The notes beneath the pieces were generated by a model. That model was given only the letters and a program-made list of their open reading frames with translations. It was not told where the DNA came from and did no database searches. Both the position numbers and the translations under genes were made by a program. DNA of 64,000 nt from Semisulcospira habei (Eukaryota; Mollusca; Gastropoda; Semisulcospiridae), in the NCBI GenBank assembly GCA_036245525.1, contig BTPG01000003.1, forward strand, positions 206,677,342 to 206,741,341, given 5' to 3'. Below are positions 42,621 to 53,220 of the stretch, piece by piece; within the stretch, counting starts at the first letter, position 1; every line of letters starts with the position of its first letter.

Positions 42621-42829
42621 AGAGAGAGAACAATAGAGTCCCGATAGATAATCAGATCAATAGAGCCGCATCAGTCATGCTCATCACTTTTTTAAAATCA
42701 AAGGGTTGATTCGGAATTAACGGGGGTAAAATTGGGGTCAACATTTTGATATTAAAAAATGATGTAAATTAATGACTGATGCGGCTCTATTGAATTCATT
42801 GTCTATCGGGACTCTATTGTTCTCTCTCT
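42621..42829. repeat. Polinton right terminus: 150-bp inverted repeat plus inner copy of its tip
   Basis: The terminal repeat is 42680-42829. Just inside it, 42621-42679 repeats the outermost ~59 bp of the element in the left-end orientation, with a few changes. The right end is therefore a ~209-bp palindrome whose arms 42621-42679 and 42771-42829 can pair. Confidence 0.9.
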
Positions 42830-42835
42830 CTGAGT

Positions 42836-43151
42836 ATATTTTAAAAAAATGTTTTCCCTCACGGCATCAACATACTCCAGATCAAGGCAGTCCATTACTG
42901 TGCCACGACCTAGAATCGATCTCTATAAGACAAGTTTAGCGTTCTCAGGTGCTAGCATGTGGAACACATTGCCCAAACATGTTACAACATCAACAACGCT
43001 TTCGTCTTTTAAAACCGCTCTCTTCAAGTACCTCACCTCAGCATCGTAAGATTTTCAGAGCAACATGCACTTGCAGTGTACGATTTTCCCCTTTCTAACT
43101 CTTCAATTCACTTATATTTTCAGTTAATACAAGATGCTAATGCTGCACGTC

Positions 43152-43222
<71 letters not shown>

Positions 43223-43225
43223 TGC

Positions 43226-43288
<63 letters not shown>

Positions 43289-43574
43289 GTGCTCGTGCTT
43301 GTGTTTATGAATGTATGTATGGAGATTTATACCTTTACAATTGTGTGTATGTGTGAGATTTTCTATGTTTATTTCCACTTCTTCAATGATTTCTTTTTTT
43401 AAACTTTATATTTCAATTTTTTTTTAGTTATATATTTAGTTTTTCCCAATTTAATGATAGTATTTTGTGATTTGTGCATTATATGTAAAGTAGATTAGCA
43501 ACGGCAAGTTCGAAAAATGGTTTCACCAAAACTTTCACCGTTGTAAAATAAAGAATCATTGTCATTGTCATTGT
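42836..43574 (+). mobile_element. CR1/jockey-group LINE, 3' segment
   Basis: It continues the LINE cut at 26236. The frame 42849-43049 encodes the typical ORF2 end (RIDLYKTSLAFSGASMWNTLP ... LSSFKTALFKYL). A long (TG)n tract lies at 43153-43287 in the 3' UTR, then AATAAAGAATC and the tail ATTGTCATTGTCATTGTC to 43574, where LTR sequence resumes. Confidence 0.9.
43153..43287. repeat. (TG)n / (TGCG)n microsatellite
   Basis: Pure TG runs around a central GCGTGCGT block (43203-43230). Confidence 0.95.
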
Positions 43575-44575
43575 CCTTACCTGTTCGCAAGCGCACGTGA
43601 GCTGACCGAATATAGTTCTACACTTTTGATCCTAAACACTCAGCCCTGAAAATGGCGAGTAATTTACTCGCCATGGCGAGTGAATTTTTTATTTGGCGAG
43701 TAAAAAAAAATACTCACTCGCCAAATGCGAGTGTGCTCGTGCGTTTTTCAATCCAACGGCTAACCGCCAGCCGAACATCAGGTACGCCGGCGCGTGACCT
43801 GACCGCACCGCGAGTCGCCTACATCACTTTGCGGCAGTAGCCGAACACGTCACTTGAACTGTGCGTACCAACAGTGGTCGGTGACAGTCGTTCTATTTTT
43901 AGTGACGAATTGGTTCGTTTAGCGGCTCGCTCAGTCGCGGCTGCGTTCAGAATCGACCCGACGCCGGCGTCCGTGCGAGTGTAACAGGGCGGGCAAACTG
44001 TTAGTTTATGTGTGGTGTCAGCATGTTATTACAAAGTGCGCGCTACATGTTGAACGCGTTACTTGCTGTGACGTCACCGTACATACTATTATGGGATACG
44101 GCATCGTGCGTTTCGCTTTCGATCTAGAACGAAGTTGTACATGGCGGAGAAAAAGCAAAGGAAGAGCTGGAATGCTTCGGATTCTTTAATCCGGCACCGT
44201 CTGATCTTGATAATCGCTAAGAAGAAAGTTGCACTTCGACATCGCCATCTCCATCGACAAGCGACAGTACCAGAAATGCTACCCCTGGGCCGTGTGTGGC
44301 ACCGCCGCTACGACACAGTTTTTAGAGTCCATGGCTGTGCTGAGTGTATTTCCATGGCTAAAGCTCGATGGCATCGAATGGCATGCGCAATGTGCACTGA
44401 GGCAAACTCAAAAAGCAAGTCCAGAAATTTGAACAGAAATAAGTTTGTCAGTTTTTTTTAAATCGTGGTCGATCCATCTTCTGGTACACAGTTATTGAGG
44501 CAAACATTGGAGAAACACGTCTCAGTTCTGAGTGGTTAAACGGGTTGAAACTAACTTTGAAGTACATCAGTTTAC

Positions 44576-44610
<35 letters not shown>

Positions 44611-45417
44611 AACACACACACACAGAGTTTAGACAAGTCACACTTCGGTTGTCAATCTGCCGCATTCAGCAGAAAACGCTATATTCTCTGTTACAATACA
44701 TTATCAAACGATCATACAAATAAATAAATAGAGATCTTTTTTTCTGTGTGTGAGAGAGCTAGGGAGACAGGCTTTTGCGCGATAGCTCACCAGTTAAAGA
44801 ATCAGATCATGGAAAGGACACACACACACTGTCACAACACATTTAAAGAGGAGAGAGCGAAATGAGATAATTTATCACTTTTAATTATTGATTGATTGTA
44901 CATTGTTTATCGTCCCGACAGCAACAAGGCTTTCTCAGGACGTGCCTGCACTGCTTGTGAAAAAAAAAAAGAAACAGAATATTGAATGTATGTCGCCAGC
45001 CGGTCCAATACGTTAAATAAACCTACGCCATGGGGCCTAAATAAAGCTAAGACCATTTAGCAACACACATCCAATACATAGCTGCCAACCCTCCCGATTT
45101 TATCGGGAATTTCCCGATTTTTTTTCAATTCCCGATTCTCCGGTTTTTTGTACATTTCTCCCGATTTTCATATTTTCAAGCTTTGTTTTAAAATTCGAGG
45201 CATTTTGGCGTACCGCGCGGGGTCAAGCGCCTGTAGTTGAGAGCCTACCGCTATACTGTACCGCTAAGCTTTCGGGGACCCACAGCCAGTCTTGATTACG
45301 CATGCGCGGCAAATTCCGTCCATTCTGTTTGTTCCGGTTCCTTCGAATTTGCCCTCGAGCACATGCTCAACGATCTTCGCAACTGGTCACAGAGTATTTT
45401 CGATTTTCACCAAAATC

Positions 45418-45609
45418 ATGCCTCCTAAGAAGCAGAAGTGTTTGGTGAAGTTCCATCCAGACTACAAGCGTTCCTTTCCTTACATCGACGAATCGAGAAA
45501 GGGGGAACACTTTGCCTTTTGTAAAATGTGCCGGGCGGACATAAACATCGGTCACGGCGGCCAAAAAGACATCAGTCTGCACGAAAAACGTAAGAAACAC
45601 CAAGTATAA
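45418..45609 (+). pseudogene. Transposase N-terminal zinc finger (BED-like), truncated
   Basis: ATG 45418 opens 63 codons: MPPKKQKCLVKFHPDYKR, then CKMCRADINIGHGG and HEKRKKH. This gives C-x2-C ... H-x5-H in the context (FAFCKMC ... GHGGQKDI) familiar from N-termini of hAT-type transposases. The frame stops at once afterwards, with no RNase H-like core. It would bind transposon ends in the full protein. Confidence 0.7.
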
Positions 45610-45854
45610 GTAGCGAAGTATAATGAAGAAAAAATAAAGACTGTCTGGCGGTCAGACTGAATGATGAATTGAATAAACGAAGGAATACATGAAAAAGTAA
45701 GAGCATCTTGTGAAATAATTATGAAAGTGTGGAACACAAACCGAAAGAGACGAGAGAGAGAGAGAGGACTTGCTGTTGAAGGCAAAATCAGCAACATCTC
45801 AGTCCCTGAAGGCTGCTGCAAACCCTTGCCCACCATCAAAAGAGTAGATAAACT

Positions 45855-46215
45855 TTGAATTTTGTTTCAAAGAGAGGCCTCCAAACTGCCTTCAAAATGC
45901 TGATTTTCGTTTCCATTGTCCTTGATTTAATTTGTTCAGCTATGCTTTTTTGTGCTGATGTGAATGTAAATAAACTTCAAACTGTAGGATACAAACTGGT
46001 CATTATTTTGATTTTTGCTTCAAGGAGAGGCCTCCAAACTGCCTTCAAAATGCTGATTTTTCGTTTCCATTGATTTATTTTGTTCAGCCATGATTTTTTT
46101 GTGCTGATGTGAATGTAAATAACTTCAAACTAAAGGATACAAACTGGTTATTATTTTGAATTTTGCTTCAAGGAAAGGCCTCCAAACTGCCATCAAAATG
46201 CTGATTTTCGTTTAC
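45855..46215. repeat. ~150-bp tandem repeat, about 2.4 units
   Basis: Units contain GAGGCCTCCAAACTGCCTTC and GCTGATGTGAATGTAAATAA. They lie within the inner hAT-like element. Confidence 0.88.
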
Positions 46216-47349
46216 GAGCGGGGGGCGTAGCCCCCCTGCACCCCCCAGCGGGGCGCTGCCCCTGCACCCTGCCGGGGCCTAGGCGGCCCCTGGACCCCGG
46301 CCAGTCAGGATTTTTATTTCTCCAAAGTTGGCAGCTATGCCAATATCAAGAACTACAGGCAATGCAGACAGTTGGGAGAATTTTAAAAAGAGAAATACAG
46401 GTGAATGGACCAAGGGTAGACGGAAACACATGCCCCAGAAAAAACACACCCTGTCTGTGGGGCTGACCAGGGTGACCCTGGGAACTAAAATGTAGTTAAT
46501 CCCACCAAAGTCCCCCAGGGCAGACCCGGGTGTGGATAATTTATTTTAAGGAACATACAGATGATGCAGTTTTTCTTAAATAAATCTGCGGACCCTCTAT
46601 AATGCTAGTATACCCTCTAAAATTTATACCTGGAGGTCTACAGACCCTTTAACCTGTTGTGCAAACAGAAGCCCAGCTCTACATACAAAATATAAATAAA
46701 TAAAAAATCCCACCACAGTTCACATGGGGATTTTGTCAGTTATTTCTCCACTTGATACTATCAAAAGCCTGAAGTCAGGACATAAACATTAACTTGGTTA
46801 TGATTGTTCAAATATTTGTTTTCAATGCCTCTGGGCAGAAAACACTCTCTAACATTGGGCGTCAAACACTTGTGGTGCATTATATTGTTGAGTTGGGGGG
46901 CTGTTTTCAGTAGTAAAATTTTCAGTTTTGGCTAGTAACATTTTCAGTTTGGCTAGTAAAACTTGCAAGTCACTAGCCAAAGGCTGGTGGGCAAAATTTT
47001 AGACTTTCAGGGCTGAAACACTAAAAATGGATGAAGCGCATGCGCTAACACTAAAACAAACGTCATACCTGTTCAGACAACTCGTAAGAAGCCGCCAACT
47101 AATAACTGACGTCAAAACCACCTAGGGCGAGTTCACTACGTAAGCAGGAATGCGAATTACGTAATATTCGCTAACACATATTACTGTAGAACTAGATCCA
47201 GCAAGTACACGTACACAGAGCTGAACGCAACCAAATAAAAGAAGGCATAAAAATGCAAGCAATGCAGAAAAAGACCTGGTTAAGGTTGTTGCCTAACGTA
47301 GAAGAAATCGGCATCTTATGACGACAAAAATACAGTGGCTTCTGCCACA

Positions 47350-47509
47350 CTTTGATCAGCGAGTATTTTGTTGTTCCAAGGATCACTCTCATTGCTTCGT
47401 TTTGGACTCTGTCCAGCCTTTGCAGATTGGTCTGTGACAGTGTTGTCAGTCCCAACCCATAGTCGATTTGGCTGAGCAATAAGCTCTGGTACAGGGCCAG
47501 AATGAGCAT
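47350..47509 (-). pseudogene. LINE reverse transcriptase C-terminal fragment
   Basis: On the minus strand from 47509: LALYQSLLLSQIDYGLGLTT and LQRLDRVQNEAMRVILGTTK, the thumb-to-C-terminal part of a LINE RT. The continuation lies at 10290-10556, on the other side of the nested gypsy. It is older than everything between. Confidence 0.75.
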
Positions 47510-48335
47510 GTGTTCACATCTTGGGGCACATCATCGACACCTCGATACGTCCTCATCGACACGTGGATAAACATTTGTCGAACACCAGAGTCGAGACAAA
47601 AACATAACCATGACGAAAATTACTTATGGGCCGCAAACTGCGTTCATGCGGCTGCAGATGCTTATGAAGAGCTATGTCGTTGGCAAATGAATAAGCTTTG
47701 CTGAAACAAAATCTGTAGTGGTTTGTATACGTTATACTGTATATATATTTAAAAAAAAGAAAACAACAACAACAACAAAACACCATAGAAATTTAAAAAA
47801 AAAAAACACGAGGTAAACAATTTTTTTTAAAAGTCTTTTTCATGACATTTTTAAAACGTTATGACGCGAGGGGGAAGCAGGTTGGGGGTGGGGGGAGTCG
47901 GGGTGGTTAGGGAGGGTAGGGGTGGTGAGGAGGGTGGGGCGGGAGTTTGCATGCGAGGGGGGGGGGGGAGGAGGCTAAACACAGTCACAACACTACTAAA
48001 TTTACTGATTTAGTTTTAAATAAAAGAAACTATTCTCTACAATTATCGTAGATAAAATAAAAATGGTATCCAAAATTGACGTTAAATTATCATAAGGATC
48101 TTCATGCACTCATAGCAGGTCAATATTTTTTAATACAGATATATCATTTTAACAAATATTCAACAGTCAGAAACATCCTTCAAAGGACGAGCACAAAACA
48201 GTTCACTGTTTTGTGCTCGTTCTTTAAATGCGTTTTTCTTTTTTGTTGCTATTTTTGTTGTATTGATCACGTTTCTCACGCGCCTTTCGGGTCTAGATGT
48301 TGTTGCTAATTTTTTTTTTTTTATACACATCACAG
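47510..48335. other. Non-coding stretch; G-rich tract and a perfect hairpin
   Basis: 47871-47970 is a G-rich strand (GGGGGTGGGGGGAGTCGGGG) able to form quadruplexes. 48186-48221 is a hairpin with GAGCACAAAACAGT arms and a 2-nt loop. The frame ending at 47704 (Cys/Trp-rich end) is not recognised. It probably is intron or upstream region of the next gene. Confidence 0.55.
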
Positions 48336-48525
48336 TCGATTGTTTCATTGTAAATCTTGTAACTTATACAGCTCAGTCCGCTGAAATTACCCCTGCTGGT
48401 GCAGATGACAGAATCTGGCCAATCGTGGGATCGGTTCTTGGCGTGGGCGCCATCTTGATTATTTCTATCATCTTCGCAGCTAGGTATGGCATTGTCCCTC
48501 TTACGCTGTGTGTGTGTGTGTGCGC

Positions 48526-48599
<74 letters not shown>

Positions 48600-50268
48600 A
48601 TAAGAAGTATAAAAGCATCGTTCAATACATCCATCATTACATTTTCACCTCATGGCAACGATTACTGAACACGAATGATAATGCTGGCGGTATTATCGTT
48701 CTTTTTATGGTAATGATAATGATGATATAGCTTGTAAGGCATATTCAATTAACGAAGTGCAAACTGATTTAGATTTTTTTTTTTTTTTTTGCGAATGCTA
48801 TATTCTTATTTCTTTTCTTCTTCTGTTTTAAGGGACGCAGGCGGGAAGGGGTGGTAAGTATGGAAGGGGGTAAGGTTGCGCGATTGAATGGCAGGGGTTT
48901 AAGTCGTATTTCTCTTTCTACAGGTGGATTCAAAAATCACGTAGTCCGCGAACGACAACTGAAACCCACGAGCTGCAAACTACGACGGTATCGGCCGACC
49001 GCAAAGCCCCCAGTCAACAAAGTGCGTGTAATACATTTCGTACGTTCCCAATGCGCAAAAGGCCATCGGACCGACGTCGGCCGCTGTTGGCCCGTGCGCG
49101 GGCCAACGGCGGCCGATGTCGGCCCGATTGCCTTTGCGCACTGGGTTTGTAGTCAGTGCACAGAGCCGTATTGTGCGAGCGAAACAAATGAAACTGGTGG
49201 GCTCACGTGCGAGAGAAACAGTAAGTCGGAGTATTGGGCCTAGGGTCCAAATTGGCCTGGCGAGCGGTGTGCGCTTGCTGACATGCTTGACAGTCTCCCC
49301 ACCAACACTTCACTCATACAGATTCCCAACGGCAGAAACATACGTCACGTCTGAAAACCAGAATAGGCGATGCACTGTCATTTTACAACAGTTTTCAGCC
49401 ATTAAAGTAACCATCCGCATAAAACCCGACCATGAACCATTTCAGAAAGATACTTTGGCGCAAATCTATACCAATCTTGTCTGCCTATCAGAAACAAAAG
49501 TTTGATATCACGGCACAGTCAAGCATCATTCTTGCAGACGTCAGCGCCCGGAAGTAAGAATCATGTTCATTTCTGATTGGTTATGTTGTCGCGTGGCCAC
49601 CTTCACAAGATCCTGGCAGTTTTGAAAGTTAATGTTGTACTCTTACACAGTTGAGAGCATTTGAGGATAATTCCGGGCGCTGGCTCATCCCAGACGTGAC
49701 GTAAGTTTCTTCCCTTGGTGTCTTTACGGAGTGAGCGTTCCGCTGAGAGGGCTGGAGACTGGCGCATGTCAACGCGCATCGCTCGTCAGGCACTATGCAG
49801 TGGTCGCCCGCCTGTCGTCTATCCTGCCGACTAATCGTAAAGGGGGAGGGTCAAAGTTGCTGAAAAGTATGTCGAAATTCAAATAATATTTGATGGAAAT
49901 TGCTTTCACATAATGACTCATGTTTCGGCAAAATTCGGATACATGGGTCATTATGAGAAAACAATTTCAATTAACCTGCTGATTTAATTGGGCGGTTGAA
50001 TTGATTACGGTAACAGAAGGTCAGTCATGTAAGCGAGTCGTGTGAACTTTGCCATGAATGTTTCCGTGTGCTTACAGGCTGTGCAGTGCAGCTGTCTGGC
50101 GCCACACAGAGTTGTGCAGACGATGGCATCTATGAAATCATTGAAGACCCGACGGCCAACTACGACCACCTTCAGGTGTACCAGAACACCATTGTACCGG
50201 AAGAGAAACCCTACGCCGCTCTGCACCCACCTCGGAGACGTCCTTTTATTACTGCGGAGAAAACGTGA
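48336..50268 (+). CDS. Host receptor-like gene, last four exons (TM and ITAM-like tail)
   Basis: Coding exons are 48336 (or 48372)-48483, 48833-48853, 48924-49021 and 50078-50268. Exon 1 follows a T-rich acceptor; two AG choices keep the same phase. It encodes ADDRIWP then a membrane helix (IVGSVLGVGAILIISIIFAA). The 21-nt exon 2 has a GTAAGT donor; exon 3 follows CTCTTTCTACAG; exon 4 follows TGTGCTTACAG and ends at TGA 50266-50268. All phases join without a stop. The cytoplasmic tail carries YEII-EDPTAN-YDHL, which fits the ITAM rule YxxI/L-x6-8-YxxI/L, then VYQN (Grb2-type YxN) and YAAL. It is a type I receptor end; the ectodomain exons are not identified. Confidence 0.72.
48507..48593. repeat. 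(TG)n/(CG)n microsatellite in intron 1
   Basis: GCGCGC core flanked by TG runs, starting about 24 bp after the exon 1 donor. Confidence 0.95.
49047..49145. repeat. GC-rich hairpin (~45-bp arms) in intron 3
   Basis: Arms TGCGCAAAAGGCCATCGG... and ...CCCGATTGCCTTTGCGCA pair almost fully around GTGCGC. Related to 51103-51195. Confidence 0.85.
49351..49639. repeat. Dispersed repeat, copy B
   Basis: Same orientation as copy A at 9973-10275, with indels; intron 3 of the receptor-like gene. Confidence 0.8.
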
Positions 50269-50281
50269 ACACGATCCAAAT

Positions 50282-50346
50282 GCAAGAGGCATAGATTCTC
50301 ATGAGCCCCCGCGACTGCGGGGGCTCATGAGGATCTATGCCTCTTG
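50282..50346. repeat. 31-bp-arm hairpin just after the receptor stop codon
   Basis: Arms begin GCAAGAGGCATAGAT and end GAGCCCCCGC, with one mismatch and a 4-nt loop (GACT). It starts 13 nt after TGA 50266-50268, so it would lie in the 3' UTR. Confidence 0.9.
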
Positions 50347-51102
50347 CTGACATCACATTGTATCCGTGTTTTTGGACTGGTTCGGCTTTTGGTCGATGAA
50401 TGAACAAAGATTCCAGCAACAGCATGTACGTCCAGTTGCATGGAAGGGGTTCAGACTATAGCTATCGGTAGTACGTTTCCTGCGGGAATCATTTCGATGA
50501 ACAGCACTACCAACACCCAAAGGGGGCCAACTCATTCTGTAGGTCGGAAGTCGTACAATTACAATGAATCTGCAGGAGAAATCCTGTCTCCTTTTTTAAC
50601 TTTCCTCTGGGGCGTCGTTAATTTAACCCCTTCAGTTACGAGGAAAAAAGGAACACTATCCGAATACCAGAGACATTGATTCTAGACATACATACACGAG
50701 TAACTATGCCCCTTGTTGACACCACTGTGTATCCACTTTTCTTGAACGACCAGGGCTCTGTTGCTTAGATAGATTTAAGAAACACAATTTGCAACTAATA
50801 GAAGTGTGTAGTAGTTAACCCCTCCCTTGCCAGAATACAGTGCACCACAGGATACAATTACTGTGTCGCTCTGTTCCTATCTACGTCACCGTCACTGAGA
50901 CATTGCATTCATTGAAAGAACACAAGATGAAACGTATGCCACTCTGTACACCACTTGCTTGGCTTCTGCAAGGGTGGTGAAACAATGCGATATTTACCTA
51001 ACAACAAAGGGTCTGCTCCTGGTGACCGTGACGGATGCGTAGTTTAATGTCTTATATTTTCCTTTCTTATTTCAACAGTACAGAGAGATCTACCCTGTAA
51101 AC

Positions 51103-51195
51103 AAAGGTCATCGGGCCCACAACGGCCGCAGTGGGCCCACGCACGCTGTGCGCGGGCCCACTGCGGCCGTCGTGGGCCCGAAGATGTTTTGCTAA
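51103..51195. repeat. GC-rich hairpin, relative of 49047-49145
   Basis: A ~27-bp core stem (CGGGCCCAC ... GTGGGCCC) around ACGCACGCTGTGCGC. It shares the order AAAGG-CATCGG-GGCCGC-GGGCC with the intron 3 hairpin. Confidence 0.8.
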
Positions 51196-52084
51196 TGGTG
51201 TTTTGGGTTTTTTTTGCCGAGAAAACACACGGAAGATATGAGGAGTCCGGTCCGATGCCAGTAGTAGGGTTAACTTTGAAAGCAGGGGCAGATTATATGG
51301 GTCAAAGCGCTGGTAGCGCTCGAAAGCGAGATTCTTTTGAAGTCTCGTTCGGCGCGAGAGCTGTAGGTGCCAACGAGCATATTCAAAATGACTTCTGTCT
51401 GGCCAGGAATCCTTTTTTTTGCTGCGACACTTTCTTATTTTTCTGTTGTTCATTATTATGATCGACAGAGGCGGAATGAAGTATTTGACGCTAATTGTTT
51501 ATTGACTGGGGCAACATTTTGTGCTGAATGAATTTGTTTCTCCTTCTCGCAAGTTCAAAAGAAAGAAACTGACCGTACCGGATAAAATCAAAAGCAATAA
51601 AGTGAAAGAAACAGAAGATTTTTTTTCCAACGGTAAAAGTTGTGTCTTTCGTCACTGATGATCTTCCTGAAAGAACAAAAACATGTCACGATATTTTCTA
51701 ATGACGATCTAGAATGCGTAAAGCTCAGCGCCTGAATTGAATTCTCGTTAAATATAATGTTTTAAAAGCGCGCATCGTATCTCGTAGTCTGGCCGCCATC
51801 ATGGAAAGCGCCAGCTTTTATTGTATGGGAACATAAGTCTGTGACTATTGGTATGTATGTAACACATGTGCAGCGCATGCGGCTACATGTAACTTTAATC
51901 GACGCGTAATTTTCGATTGCCAAGATTGCAAAGATTTCTTACATTCGTTTTATATACGTTTGTATATTCGTACCTACGTTTATACGCTTATACGTTTTTA
52001 TAAACTTAACTCTTTGTACCCCAAGACCGAAATCCCCAAATTTTGCCGAACAGAACACAGAACACAGATTTTGTGCAGAACACA

Positions 52085-52180
52085 GATCGACCGTGATAGT
52101 TCAAGGGTGATGCCAGAATAGCTTGGCGCCCATAGGCGCCAAGCTATTTTGGCATCACCCTTGAACTTTCATAGTCGATC
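52085..52180. repeat. Near-perfect ~96-bp hairpin, family A
   Basis: Arms start GATCGACCGTGATAGTTCAA and meet at GGCGCC-CATA-GGCGCC. The same family recurs at 56487-56586 and 56779-56875. Confidence 0.9.
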
Positions 52181-52672
52181 CATATTTTGCTGTGGTGTGT
52201 TTGGGGTAGAATGAGTTATATACGTTTTGTTGCTACACGGTGTCGTTATCTTATGCATGATGGTGTAATCATAGTGTGCAACGTGGCGACAGTTGCGGTC
52301 ATTGGCTCACTGCTACTTGATTCGTCGGAATAAGATCCAAGACATACAGAATTAACGTGTCAACATGTACCTAGACTGTAACGACCGGCCTCAAGCAGCA
52401 TCTCTGTTGCTTTGTTGCGTCTGTTCATACGAGGGGGGGGGGGGGGAAAAAAAGTCGTATTTTTTTCATTCGTATCGTGCAGCAGTTTGCACACCCGAAA
52501 ACCCTGCATCCACACTGTATCCACTAAGAGACCTGACAGTTGGAGCACAACGAGCAGTATTCAGATCTCGTGTCTTTGACAGAAGACAACATCCTACTGT
52601 GAACTGTGGTGTGCTTTCCCCCATCCCTGTCCTGTATTAGTTTAGCTCATTATTTTAGTTCGCGAAGGTTTG

Positions 52673-52677
52673 CTTGA

Positions 52678-52757
<80 letters not shown>

Positions 52758-52836
52758 ATGTTGTTATTGCTATTATTGCTAGTAGCAGTAGTAGTAGTAG
52801 GTGTTGCAGCAGCAGCAGCAGCAGCAGCAGCAGCTC
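52673..52836. repeat. (TG)n followed by (AGT)n/(CAG)n
   Basis: TG run to 52755, then trinucleotides, with about nine CAG units near 52808-52834. Confidence 0.95.
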
Positions 52837-53110
52837 TAAGCAGATGTGGGTGTTTGTTCGCACTGTTTCGCAGCATTAAAGGGTCGATACATGTTCATAT
52901 TGTTTTTCACGGATATTGCAATGGAGTGTATAAAGCTATAATAGACACACAATCTATGAAACTAAATGTGTGAGATCTGTGTCACAAACAATATAAGTTT
53001 TGTGTTTGTGTGTTGCAAAAATATCGTACTGTCCTTGACATTTCTACATCATTTAACTTTACTTGCATTATTGTGTCATTTTTTTATCCTCGAAAAAAGT
53101 TTGACAATTG

Positions 53111-53112
<2 letters not shown>

Positions 53113-53168
<56 letters not shown>

Positions 53169-53217
53169 TACACACACACACGTGCTAACATACACAAACA
53201 CACACACACACACACAC
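53113..53217. repeat. (CA)n microsatellite
   Basis: CA run with AA and AT interruptions. It abuts the 3' end of a minus-strand LINE fragment. Confidence 0.95.
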
Positions 53218-53220
53218 CTA

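Larger units (their letters stand above)
26237..42829. mobile_element. Maverick/Polinton, complete, 16.6 kb
   Basis: The ends are 150-bp inverted repeats (26237-26386 and 42680-42829) with one mismatch seen, beginning AG and ending CT. The 6-bp target duplication CTGAGT is at 26231-26236 and 42830-42835. Removing the element restores the host LINE sequence. It encodes integrase, protein-primed DNA polymerase B, packaging ATPase and capsid-type proteins, all as open frames, plus eight proteins of unknown role. Gene blocks are 28963-31555 (+), 31511-37340 (-), 37381-38628 (+), 38605-39864 (-) and 39889-42335 (+). The left 2.6 kb is satellite and non-coding. No adenain-like protease was found. 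Intact ORFs and near-identical ends suggest a recent arrival. Confidence 0.97.
45077..46339. mobile_element. Inner hAT-like transposon
   Basis: Inverted ends CATAGCTGCCAAC and GTTGGCAGCTATG, with CCAATA at 45071-45076 and 46340-46345 as the clear part of the duplication. It keeps a BED-like zinc-finger start (45418-45609) and a ~150-bp tandem repeat (45855-46215). A GC-rich CCCCCTGCACCCC block lies near the right end (46218-46300). No catalytic domain remains. Confidence 0.72.
43641..47015. mobile_element. hAT-like DNA transposon, non-autonomous, itself containing another
   Basis: The ends are CAGCCCTGAAA and its complement TTTCAGGGCTG. The duplication AAACACT stands at 43634-43640 and 47016-47022; the other LTR has it once. 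hAT elements make 8-bp duplications; seven bases match here. Subterminal GGCGAGT/ACTCGCC motifs crowd the left end and GGCTAGT/ACTAGCC the right end, as in transposase-binding regions. A fragmentary frame (44135-44461) has no firm domain. A (CA)n tract is at 44572-44625. An inner element occupies 45077-46339. Confidence 0.75.
43575..47349 (-). repeat. Gypsy-1 5' LTR, second segment, split by hAT-like insertion
   Basis: Bases 43575-43640 and 47023-47349 match 12664-13056 of the other LTR. They end in TCTGCCACA, followed by the target duplication CTTT (47350-47353). The middle, 43641-47015, is inserted. Confidence 0.88.
50347..52670. other. Intergenic or 3' region, repeats only
   Basis: No supported gene. 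Holds the hairpins at 51103-51195 and 52085-52180. No clear AATAAA poly(A) signal was noticed soon after the receptor stop. Confidence 0.5.

Noticed and set aside
48263..48595. Reading 48263-48595 as one single-exon ORF
   Set aside because: The end runs into a (TG)n tract; a splice donor at 48484 with matching downstream phases explains it better.
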